From Hippophae tibetana (Eukaryota > Streptophyta > Magnoliopsida > Rosales > Elaeagnaceae), in contig CM072807.1 in NCBI GenBank assembly GCA_037013495.1, positions 29,926,802-29,990,801 on the forward strand: DNA of 64,000 bases. Direction: 5' to 3'. The notes beneath the pieces are model-generated. The model made no database searches. It was not told the origin of the DNA and was given only the letters and a program-made list of their open reading frames with translations. Shown in pieces: positions 52,201 to 63,787 of this stretch. Position 1 is the stretch's first letter; every line of letters starts with the position of its first letter. The translations under genes and the position numbers were made by a program.

Positions 52201-55200
52201 CTATAATGGCTCTCATAGTGAATGTTAGAATACAATTCAATCCAAAAACGTTCAAAAAACCATATGAACGTATAATTTAAATGCAGCGGAAACAAAATGG
52301 ATGGGAAACATACCTCCTGCCATTGATCAAAATTATTTTATTTTTCAAAAAATTCACTTTCAACATCGAGGCGGGTCAACCCGACCCGGTTTGACCCTAA
52401 AGGTTACACGGTCGTATCTTGCTATTCTGGGGACGGATTCCAGCGTTCTTTTTATGAAAATTCTCATAATTCGATTTCTGAGTGATTGACGGTCTCAATT
52501 TGAAATAAAACATCGTTTTAAATACAAATTTAATTAATGAAGCAGATAAATACCCACGATAAATTAGATTTATTTCTTCATTTTTTTCAAGTTTAAATTC
52601 CCAGAATCACTAAAAAAGATATATTGAGACAATTTGAAATTTCCATATGCATCAAAAAAAGGAAATCGAAAAACCTAAAATTTCAATTGCCTTGAAAGAG
52701 AGCAAAACAGAGATTTTTCCTAAAATGGCTCTCATAGTGAATGTTAGAATACAATTCAATCCAAAAACGTTCAAAAACCCATATGAACGTATAATTTAAA
52801 TGCAGCGGAAACAAAATAGATGGGAAACATACCTCCTGCCATTGATCAAATTTTTTTATTTTTCAAAAAATTCACTTTCAACATCGAGGCGGGTCAACCC
52901 GACCCGGTTTGACCCAAAAGGATACACGGTCGTATCTTGCTATTCCGGGGACGGAATCCAGCGTTCTTTTTATCAAAATTCTCATAATTCGATTTCTGAG
53001 TGATTGACGGTCTCAATTTGAAATAAAACATCGTTTTAAATAAAAATTTAATTAATGAAGCAGATAAATACCCACGATAAATTAGATTTATTTCTTCATT
53101 TTTTTAAGTTTAAATTCCCAGAATCACTAAAAAAGATATATTGAGACAATTTGAAATTTCCATATGCATCAAAAAAAGGAAATCGAAAAACCTAAAATTT
53201 CAATTGCCGTGAAAGAGAGCAAAACAGAGATTTTTCCTAAAATGGCTCTCATAGTGAATGTTAGAATACAATTCAATCCAAAAACGTTCAAAAAACCATA
53301 TGAACGTATAATTTAAATGCAGCGGAAACAAAATGGATGGGAAACATACCTCCTGCCATTGATCAAAATTATTTTATTTTTCAAAAAATTCACTTTCAAC
53401 ATCGAGGCGGGTCAACCCGACCCGGTTTGACCCTAAAGGATACACGGTCGTATCTTGCTATTCCGGGGACGGAATCCAGCGTTCTTTTTATGAAAATTCT
53501 CATAATTCGATTTCTGAGTGATTGACGGTCTCAATTTGAAATAAAACATCGTTTTAAATAAAAATTTAATTAATGATGCAGATAAATATCCACGATAAAT
53601 TAGATTTAATTCTTCATTTTTTTCAAGTTTAAATTCCCAGAATCACTAAAAAAGATATATTGAGACAATTTGAAATTTCCATATGCATCAAAAAAAGGAA
53701 ATCGAAAAACCTAAAATTTCAATTGCCTTGAAAGAGAGCAAAACAGAGATTTTTCCTAAAATGGCTCTCATAGTGAATGTTAGAATACAATTCAATCCAA
53801 AAACGTTCAAAAACCCATATGAACGTATAATTTAAATGCAGCGGAAACAAAATGGATGGGAAACATACCTCCTGCCATTGATCAAATTTTTTTATTTTTC
53901 AAAAAATTCACTTTCAACATCGAGGCGGGTCAACCCGACCCGGTTTGACCCTAAAGGATACACGGTCGTATCTTGCTATTCCGGGGACGGAATCCAGCGT
54001 TCTTTTTATCAAAATTCTCATAATTCGATTTCTGAGTGATTGACGGTCTCAATTTGAAATAAAACATCGTTTTAAATAAAAATTTAATTAATGAAGCATA
54101 TAAATAACCACGATAAATTAGATTTATTTCTTCATTTTTTTCAAGTTTAAATTCCCAGAATCACTAAAAAAGATATATTGAGACAATTTGAAATTTCCAT
54201 ATGCATCAAAAAAAGGAAATCGAAAAACCTAAAATTTCAATTGCCGTGAAAGAGAGCAAAACAGAGATTTTTTCTAAAATGGGTCTCATAGTGAATGTTA
54301 GAATACAATTCAATCCAAAAACGTTCAAAAAACCATATGAACGTATAATTTAAATGCAGCGGAAACAAAATGGATGGGAAACATACCTCCTGCCATTGAT
54401 CAAAATTATTTTATTTTTCAAAAAATTCACTTTCAACATCGAGGCGGGTCAACCCGACCCGGTTTGACCCTAAAGGATACACGGTCGTATCTTGCAATTC
54501 CGGGGACGGAATCCTGCGTTCTTTTTATCAAAATTCTCATAATTCGATTTTTGAGTGATTGACGGTCTCAATTTGAAATAAAACATCGTTTTAAATAAAA
54601 ATTTAATTAATGAACCAGATAAATAACCACGATAAATTAGATTTATTTCTTCATTTTTTTCAAGTTTAAATTACCAGAATCACTAAAAAAGATATATTGA
54701 GACAATTTGAAATTTCCATATGCATCAAAAAAAGGAAATCGAAAAACCTAAAATTTCAATTGCCGTGAAAGAGAGCAAAACAGAGATTTTTCCTAAAATG
54801 GCTCTCATAGTGAATGTTAGAATACAATTCAATCCAAAAACGTTCAAAAAACCATATGAACGTATAATTTAAATGCAGCGGAAACAAAATGGATGGGAAA
54901 CATACCTCCTGCCATTGATCAAAATTTTTTATTTTTCAAAAAATTCACTTTCAACATCGAGGCGGGTCAACCCGACCCGGTTTGACCCTAAAGGATACAC
55001 GGTCGTATCTTGCTATTCCGGGGACGGAATCCAGCGTTCTTTTTATCAAAATTCTCATAATTCGATTTCTGAGTGATTGACGGTCTCAATTTGAAATAAA
55101 ACATCGTTTTAAATAAAAATTTAATTAATGAACCAGATAAATAACCACGATAAATTAGATTTATTTCTTCATTTTTTTCAAGTTTAAATTCCCAGAATCA

Positions 55201-55496
55201 CTAAAAAAGATATATTGAGACAATTTGAAATTTCCATATGCATCAAAAAAAGGAAATCGAAAAACCTAAAATTTCAATTGCCGTGAAAGGGAGCAAAACA
55301 GAGATTTTTCCTAAAATGGCTCTCATAGTGAATGTTAGAATACAATTCAATCCAAAAACGTTCAAAAAACCATATGAACGTATAATTTAAATGCAGCGGA
55401 AACAAAATGGATGGGAAACATACCTCCTGCCATTGATCAAAATTTTTTATTTTTCAAAAAATTCACTTTCAACATCGAGGCGGGTCAACCCGACCC
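49279..55496. repeat. Irregular domain (M96-M107)
   Basis: No stable HOR is visible. M96-M97 (49279-50314) carry acccatatcaacg, gggtaaac, gaagtagata and gagcgaaacag, matching M108-M109 6218 bp to the right. M101-M102 carry cctataatgg, aaaggttacac, ggacggattcc and atgaaaat, matching M60-M61 and M70-M71. Many singletons occur: a one-base deletion in gaaataaacatcg near 50.95 kb, attctgggg near 52.43 kb, gacccaaaagg near 52.91 kb, atgatgcag near 53.57 kb and atgggtctc near 54.28 kb. Higher private variation suggests less recent homogenisation. Confidence 0.7.
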
Positions 55497-57050
55497 GGTT
55501 TGACCCTAAAGGATACACGGTCGTATCTTGCTATTCCGGGGACGGAATCCAGCGTTCTTTTTATCAAAATTCTCATAATTCGATTTCTGAGTGATTGACG
55601 GTCTCAATTTGAAATAAAACATCGTTTTAAATAAAAATTTAATTAATGAAGCAGATAAATACCCACGATAAATTAGATTTATTTCTTCATTTTTTTCAAG
55701 TTTAAATTCCCAGAATCACTAAAAAAGATATATTGAGACAATTTGAAATTTCCATATGCATCAAAAAAAGGAAATCGAAAAACCTAAAATTTCAATTGCC
55801 TTGAAAGAGAGCAAAACAGAGATTTTTCCTAAAATGGCTCTCATAGTGAATGTTAGAATACAATTCAATCCAAAAACGTTCAAAAACCCATATCAACGTA
55901 TAATTTAAATGCAGCGGAAACAAAATGGATGGGAAACATACCTCCTGCCATTGATCAAATTTTTTTATTTTTCAAAAAATTCACTTTCAACATCGAGGCG
56001 GGTAAACCCGACCCGGTTTGACCCTAAAGGATACACGGTCGTATCTTGCTATTCCGGGGACGGAATCCAGCGTTCTTTTTATCAAAATTCTCATAATTCG
56101 ATTTCTGAGTGATTGACGGTCTCAATTTGAAATAAAACATCGTTTTAAATAAAAATTTAATTAATGAAGTAGATAAATAACCACGATAAATTAGATTTAT
56201 TTCTTCATTTTTTTCAAGTTTAAATTACCAGAATCACTAAAAAAGATATAGTGAGACAATTTGAAATTTCCATATGCATCAAAAAAAGGAAATCGAAAAA
56301 CCTAAAATTTCAATTGCCGTGAAAGAGAGCGAAACAGAGATTTTTCCTAAAATGGCTCTCATAGTGAATGTTAGAATACAATTCAATCCAAAAACGTTCA
56401 AAAAACCATATGAACGTATAATTTAAATGCAGCGGAAACTAAAATGGATGGGAAACATACCTCCTGCCATTGATCAAAATTTTTTATTTTTCAAAAAATT
56501 CACTTTCAACATCGAGGCGGGTCAACCCGACCCGGTTTGACCCTAAAGGATACACGGTCGTATCTTGCTATTCCGGGGACGGAATCCAGCGTTCATTTTA
56601 TCAAAATTCTCATAATTCGATTTCTGAGTGATTGACGGTCTCAATTTGAAATAAAACATCGTTTTAAATAAAAATTTAATTAATGAAGCAGATAAATACC
56701 CACGATAAATTAGATTTATTTCTTCATTTTTTTAAGTTTAAATTCCCAGAATCACTAAAAAAGATATATTGAGACAATTTGAAATTTCCATATGCATCAA
56801 AAAAAGGAAATCGAAAAACCTAAAATTTCAATTGCCGTGAAAGGGAGCAAAACAGAGATTTTTCCTAAAATGGCTCTCATAGTGAATGTTAGAATACAAT
56901 TCAATCCAAAAACGTTCAAAAAACCATATGAACGTATAATTTAAATGCAGCGGAAACAAAATGGATGGGAAACATACCTCCTGCCATTGATCAAAATTTT
57001 TTATTTTTCAAAAAATTCACTTTCAACATCGAGGCGGGTCAACCCGACCC
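55497..57050. repeat. Recent trimeric HOR, copy 1 (M108-M110)
   Basis: Types in order: gccttgaaag with acccatatcaacg and aaatttttttattt; gaagtagata with ttaccag, gagcgaaacag and the ggaaactaaaatgg insertion; then a one-base deletion giving ttttttaagttt, with gaaagggagc. Length 1554 bp. Private variants are gggtaaac near 56.00 kb and gcgttcatttt near 56.59 kb. Confidence 0.9.
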
Positions 57051-58604
57051 GGTTTGACCCTAAAGGATACACGGTCGTATCTTGCTATTCCGGGGACGGA
57101 ATCCAGCGTTCTTTTTATCAAAATTCTCATAATTCGATTTCTGAGTGATTGACGGTCTCAATTTGAAATAAAACATCGTTTTAAATAAAAATTTAATTAA
57201 TGAAGCAGATAAATACCCACGATAAATTAGATTTATTTCTTCATTTTTTTCAAGTTTAAATTCCCAGAATCACTAAAAAAGATATATTGAGACAATTTGA
57301 AATTTCCATATGCATCAAAAAAAGGAAATCGAAAAACCTAAAATTTCAATTGCCTTGAAAGAGAGCAAAACAGAGATTTTTCCTAAAATGGCTCTCATAG
57401 TGAATGTTAGAATACAATTCAATCCAAAAACGTTCAAAAACCCATATCAACGTATAATTTAAATGCAGCGGAAACAAAATGGATGGGAAACATACCTCCT
57501 GCCATTGATCAAATTTTTTTATTTTTCAAAAAATTCACTTTCAACATCGAGGCGGGTCAACCCGACCCGGTTTGACCCTAAAGGATACACGGTCGTATCT
57601 TGCTATTCCGGGGACGGAATCCAGCGTTCTTTTTATCAAAATTCTCATAATTCGATTTCTGAGTGATTGACGGTCTCAATTTGAAATAAAACATCGTTTT
57701 AAATAAAAATTTAATTAATGAAGTAGATAAATAACCACGATAAATTAGATTTATTTCTTCATTTTTTTCAAGTTTAAATTACCAGAATCACTAAAAAAGA
57801 TATAGTGAGACAATTTGAAATTTCCATATGCATCAAAAAAAGGAAATCGAAAAACCTAAAATTTCAATTGCCGTGAAAGAGAGCGAAACAGAGATTTTTC
57901 CTAAAATGGCTCTCATAGTGAATGTTAGAATACAATTCAATCCAAAAACGTTCAAAAAACCATATGAACGTATAATTTAAATGCAGCGGAAACTAAAATG
58001 GATGGGAAACATACCTCCTGCCATTGATCAAAATTTTTTATTTTTCAAAAAATTCACTTTCAACATCGAGGCGGGTCAACCCGACCCGGTTTGACCCTAA
58101 AGGATACACGGTCGTATCTTGCTATTCCGGGGACGGAATCCAGCGTTCTTTTTATCAAAATTCTCATAATTCGATTTCTGAGTGATTGACGGTCTCAATT
58201 TGAAATAAAACATCGTTTTAAATAAAAATTTAATTAATGAAGCAGATAAATACCCACGATAAATTAGATTTATTTCTTCATTTTTTTAAGTTTAAATTCC
58301 CAGAATCACTAAAAAAGATATATTGAGACAATTTGAAATTTCCATATGCATCAAAAAAAGGAAATCGAAAAACCTAAAATTTCAATTGCCGTGAAAGGGA
58401 GCAAAACAGAGATTTTTCCTAAAATGGCTCTCATAGTGAATGTTAGAATACAATTCAATCCAAAAACGTTCAAAAAACCATATGAACGTATAATTTAAAT
58501 GCAGCGGAAACAAAATGGATGGGAAACATACCTCCTGCCATTGATCAAAATTTTTTATTTTTCAAAAAATTCACTTTCAACATCGAGGCGGGTCAACCCG
58601 ACCC
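57051..58604. repeat. Recent trimeric HOR, copy 2 (M111-M113)
   Basis: All diagnostic variants of the preceding trimer recur at exactly 1554 bp: gaagtagata at 57.72 kb, gagcgaaacag, ggaaactaaaatgg at 57.99 kb, ttttttaagttt at 58.28 kb and gaaagggagc at 58.39 kb. I noticed very few differences, so this is among the youngest structure in the window. Confidence 0.9.
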
Positions 58605-60159
58605 GGTTTGACCCTAAAGGATACACGGTCGTATCTTGCTATTCCGGGGACGGAATCCAGCGTTCTTTTTATCAAAATTCTCATAATTCGATTTCTGAGT
58701 GATTGACGGTCTCAATTTGAAATAAAACATCGTTTTAAATAAAAATTTAATTAATGAAGCAGATAAATACCCACGATAAATTAGATTTATTTCTTCATTT
58801 TTTTCAAGTTTAAATTCCCAGAATCACTAAAAAAGATATATTGAGACAATTTGAAATTTCCATATGCATCAAAAAAAGGAAATCGAAAAACCTAAAATTT
58901 CAATTGCCTTGAAAGAGAGCAAAACAGAGATTTTTCCTAAAATGGCTCTCATAGTGAATGTTAGAATACAATTCAATCCAAAAACGTTCAAAAACCCATA
59001 TCAACGTATAATTTAAATGCAGCGGAAACAAAATGGATGGGAAACATACCTCCTGCCATTGATCAAATTTTTTTATTTTTCAAAAAATTCACTTTCAACA
59101 TCGAGGCGGGTCAACCCGACCCGGTTTGACCCTAAAGGATACACGGTCGTATCTTGCTATTCCGGGGACGGAATCCAGCGTTCTTTTTATCAAAATTCTC
59201 ATAATTCGATTTCTGAGTGATTGACGGTCTCAATTTGAAATAAAACATCGTTTTAAATAAAAATTTAATTAATGAAGTAGATAAATAACCACGATAAATT
59301 AGATTTATTTCTTCATTTTTTTCAAGTTTAAATTACCAGAATCACTAAAAAAGATATAGTGAGACAATTTGAAATTTCCATATGCATCAAAAAAAGGAAA
59401 TCGAAAAACCTAAAATTTCAATTGCCGTGAAAGAGAGCGAAACAGAGATTTTTCCTAAAATGGCTCTCATAGTGAATGTTAGAATACAATTCAATCCAAA
59501 AACGTTCAAAAAACCATATGAACGTATAATTTAAATGCAGCGGAAACTAAAATGGATGGGAAACATACCTCCTGCCATTGATCAAAATTTTTTATTTTTC
59601 AAAAAATTCACTTTCAACATCGAGGCGGGTCAACCCGACCCGGTTTGACCCTAAAGGATACACGGTCGTATCTTGCTATTCCGGGGACGGAATCCAGCGT
59701 TCTTTTTATCAAAATTCTCATAATTCGATTTCTGAGTGATTGACGGTCTCAATTTGAAATAAAACATCGTTTTAAATAAAAATTTAATTAATGAAGCAGA
59801 TAAATACCCACGATAAATTAGATTTATTTCTTCATTTTTTTAAGTTTAAATTCCCAGAATCACTAAAAAAGATATATTGAGACAATTTGAAATTTCCATA
59901 TGCATCAAAAAAAGGAAATCGAAAAACCTAAAATTTCAATTGCCGTGAAAGAGAGCAAAACAGAGATTTTTCCTAAAATGGCTCTCATAGTGAATGTTAG
60001 AATACAATTCAATCCAAAAACGTTCAAAAAACCATATGAACGTATAATTTAAATGCAGCGGAAACAAAATGGATGGGAAACATACCTCCTGCCATTGATC
60101 AAAATTATTTTATTTTTCAAAAAATTCACTTTCAACATCGAGGCGGGTCAACCCGACCC
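58605..60159. repeat. Recent trimeric HOR, copy 3 (M114-M116)
   Basis: The same three types recur at 1554 bp. The third monomer keeps ttttttaagttt near 59.84 kb but has gaaagagagc rather than gaaagggagc, and ends with the aaaattattttattt form. The exchange boundary therefore probably lies inside it. Copy length is 1555 bp because of that T/A run. Confidence 0.88.
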
Positions 60160-60677
60160 GGTTTGACCCTAAAGGATACACGGTCGTATCTTGCTATTCC
60201 GGGGATGGAATCCAGCGTTCTTTTTATCAAAATTCTCATAATTCGATTTCTGAGTGATTGACGGTCTCAATTTGAAATAAAACATCGTTTTAAATAAAAA
60301 ATTAATTAATGAAGCAGATAAATAACCACGATAAATTAGATTTATTTCTTCATTTTTTTCAAGTTTAAATTACCAGAATCACTAAAAAAGATATATTGAA
60401 ACAATTTGAAATTTCCATATGCATCAAAAAAAGGAAATCGAAAAACCTAAAATTTCAATTGCCGTGAAAGAGAGCAAAACAGAGATTTTTCCTAAAATGG
60501 CTCTCATAGTTAATGTTAGAATACAATTCAATCCAAAAACGTTCAAAAAACCATATGAACGTATAATTTAAATGCAACGGAAACAAAATGGATGGGAAAC
60601 ATACCTCCTACCATTGATCAAAATTTTTTATTTTTCAAAAAATTCACTTTCAACATCGAGGCGGGTCAACCCGACCC
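60160..60677. repeat. Divergent single monomer M117
   Basis: It carries several uncommon variants together: ggggatggaatcc (a CpG to TpG change), aaaaaattaatt, ttaccag, attgaaacaat, catagttaat, gcaacgg and cctcctacc. Some were common only in domain 1, more than 50 kb to the left. It separates two trimeric families. Confidence 0.75.
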
Positions 60678-62231
60678 GGTTTGACCCTAAAGGATACACG
60701 GTCGTATCTTGCAATTCCGGGGACGGAATCCAGCGTTCTTTTTATCAAAATTCTCATAATTCGATTTCTGAGTGATTGACGGTCTCAATTTGAAATAAAA
60801 CATCGTTTTAAATAAAAATTTAATTAATGAACCAGATAAATAACCACGATAAATTAGATTTATTTCTTCATTTTTTTCAAGTTTAAATTCCCAGAATCAC
60901 TAAAAAAGATATATTGAGACAATTTGAAATTTCCATATGCATCAAAAAAAGGAAATCGAAAAACCTAAAATTTCAATTGCCGTGAAAGAGAGCAAAAGAG
61001 AGATTTTTCCTAAAATGGCTCTCATAGTGAATGTTAGAATACAATTCAATCCAAAAACGTTCAAAAAACCATATGAACGTATAATTTAAATGCAGCGGAA
61101 ACAAAATGGATGGGAAACATACCTCCTGCCATTGATCAAAATTTTTTATTTTTCAAAAAATTCACTTTCAACATCGAGGCGGGTAAACCCGACCCGGTTT
61201 GACCCTAAAGGATACACGGTCGTATCTTGCTATTCCGGGGACGGAATCCAGCGTTCTTTTTATCAAAATTCTCATAATTCGATTTCTGAGTGATTGACGG
61301 CCTCAATTTGAAATAAAACATCGTTTTAAATAAAAATTTCATTAATGAAGCAGATAAATAACCACGATAAATTAGATTTATTTCTTCATTTTTTTCAAGT
61401 TTAAATTCCCAGAATCACTAAAAAAGATATATTGAGACAATTTGAAATTTCCATATGCATCAAAAAAAGGAAATCGAAAAACCTAAAATTTCAATTTCCG
61501 TGAAAGAGAGCAAAACAGAGATTTTTCCTAAAATGGCTCTCATAGTGAATGTTAGAATACAATTCAATCCAAAAACGTTCAAAAAACCATATGAACGTAT
61601 AATTTAAATGCAGCGGAAACAAAATGGATGGGAAACATACCTCCTGCCATTGATCAAAATTATTTTATTTTTCAAAAAATTCACTTTCAACATCGAGGCG
61701 GGTCAACCCGACCCGGTTTGACCCTAAAGGATACACGGTCGTATCTTGCTATTCCGGGGACGGAATCCAGCGTTCTTTTTATCAAAATTCTCATAATTCG
61801 ATTTCTGAGTGATTGACGGTCTCAATTTGAAATAAAACATCGTTTTAAATAAAAATTTAATTAATGAAGCAGATAAATACCCACGATAAATTAGATTTAT
61901 TTCTTCATTTTTTTCAAGTTTAAATTCCCAGAATCACTAAAAAAGATATATTGAGACAATTTGAAATTTCCATATGCATCAAAAAAAGGAAATCGAAAAA
62001 CCTAAAATTTCAATTGCCTTGAAAGAGAGCAAAACAGAGATTTTTCCTAAAATGGCTCTCATAGTGAATGTTAGAATACAATTCAATCCAAAAACGTTCA
62101 AAAACCCATATGAACGTATAATTTAAATGCAGCGGAAACAAAATGATGGGAAACATACCTCCTGCCATTGATCAAATTTTTTTATTTTTCAAAAAATTCA
62201 CTTTCAACATCGAGGCGGGTCAACCCGACCC
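60678..62231. repeat. Terminal trimeric HOR, copy 1 (M118-M120)
   Basis: M119 carries ggcctc at 61299, aaatttcatt and the rare aatttccgtg near 61.50 kb. M120 carries gccttgaaag, aaaaacccat and a one-base deletion giving aaaatgatgggaaac near 62.14 kb. M118 has tgcaattccgg, aatgaacc and caaaagagag. The spacing to the next copy is 1554 bp. Confidence 0.8.
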
Positions 62232-63787
62232 GGTTTGACCCTAAAGGATACACGGTCGTATCTTGCTATTCCGGGGACGGAATCCAGCGTTCTTTTTATC
62301 AAAATTCTCATAATTCGATTTCTGAGTGATTGACGGTCTCAATTTCAAATAAAACATCGTTTTAAATAAAAATTTAATTAATGAAGCAGATAAATAACCA
62401 CGATAAATTAGATTTATTTCTTCATTTTTTTCAAGTTTAAATTACCAGAATCACTAAAAAAGATATATTGAGACAATTTGAAATTTCCATATGCATCAAA
62501 AAAAAGAAATCGAAAAACCTAAAATTTCAATTGCCGTGAAAGAGAGCAAAACAGAGATTTTTCCTAAAATGGCTCTCATAGTGAATGTTAGAATACAATT
62601 CAATCCAAAAACGTTCAAAAAACCATATCAACGTATCATTTAAATGCAGCGGAAACAAAATGGATGGGAAACATACCTCCTGCCATTGATCAAAATTTTT
62701 TATTTTTCAAAAAATTCACTTTCAACATCGAGGCGGGTCAACCCGACCCGGTTTGACCCTAAAGGATACACGGTCGTATCTTGCTATTCCGGGGACGGAA
62801 TCCAGCGTTCTTTTTATCAAAATTCTCATAATTCGATTTCTGAGTGATTGACGGCCTCAATTTGAAATAAAACATCGTTTTAAATAAAAATTTCATTAAT
62901 GAAGCAGATAAATAACCACGATAAATTAGATTTATTTCTTCATTTTTTTCAAGTTTAAATTCCCAGAATCACTAAAAAAGATATATTGAGACAATTTGAA
63001 ATTTCCATATGCATCAAAAAAAGGAAATCGAAAAACCTAAAATTTCAATTTCCGTGAAAGAGAGCAAAACAGAGATTTTTCCTAAAATGGCTCTCATAGT
63101 GAATGTTAGAATACAATTCAATCCAAAAACGTTCAAAAAACCATATGAACGTATAATTTAAATGCAGCGGAAACAAAATGGATGGGAAACATACCTCCTG
63201 CCATTGATCAAAATTATTTTATTTTTCAAAAAATTCACTTTCAACATCGAGGCGGGTCAACCCGACCCGGTTTGACCCTAAAGGATACACGGTCGTATCT
63301 TGCTATTCCGGGGACGGAATCCAGCGTTCTTTTTATCAAAATTCTCATAATTCGATTTCTGAGTGATTGACGGTCTCAATTTGAAATAAAACATCGTTTT
63401 AAATAAAAATTTAATTAATGAAGCAGATAAATACCCACGATAAATTAGATTTATTTCTTCATTTTTTTCAAGTTTAAATTCCCAGAATCACTAAAAAAGA
63501 TATATTGAGACAATTTGAAATTTCCATATGCATCAAAAAAAGGAAATCGAAAAACCTAAAATTTCAATTGCCTTGAAAGAGAGCAAAACAGAGATTTTTC
63601 CTAAAATGGCTCTCATAGTGAATGTTAGAATACAATTCAATCCAAAAACGTTCAAAAAACCATATGAACGTATAATTTAAATGCAGCGGAAACAAAATGG
63701 ATGGGAAACATACCTCCTGCCATTGATCAAAATAATTTTATTTTTCAAAAAATTCACTTTCAACATCGAGGCGGGTCAACCCGACCC
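62232..63787. repeat. Terminal trimeric HOR, copy 2 (M121-M123)
   Basis: ggcctc at 62853, aaatttcatt and aatttccgtg near 63.05 kb recur 1554 bp after the preceding copy, followed by a gccttgaaag monomer. The first monomer differs more: aatttcaaataaa near 62.34 kb, aaaaaaaagaaatcg near 62.50 kb and catatcaacgtatcattt near 62.63 kb. Only two of the three monomers are close matches. Confidence 0.75.
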
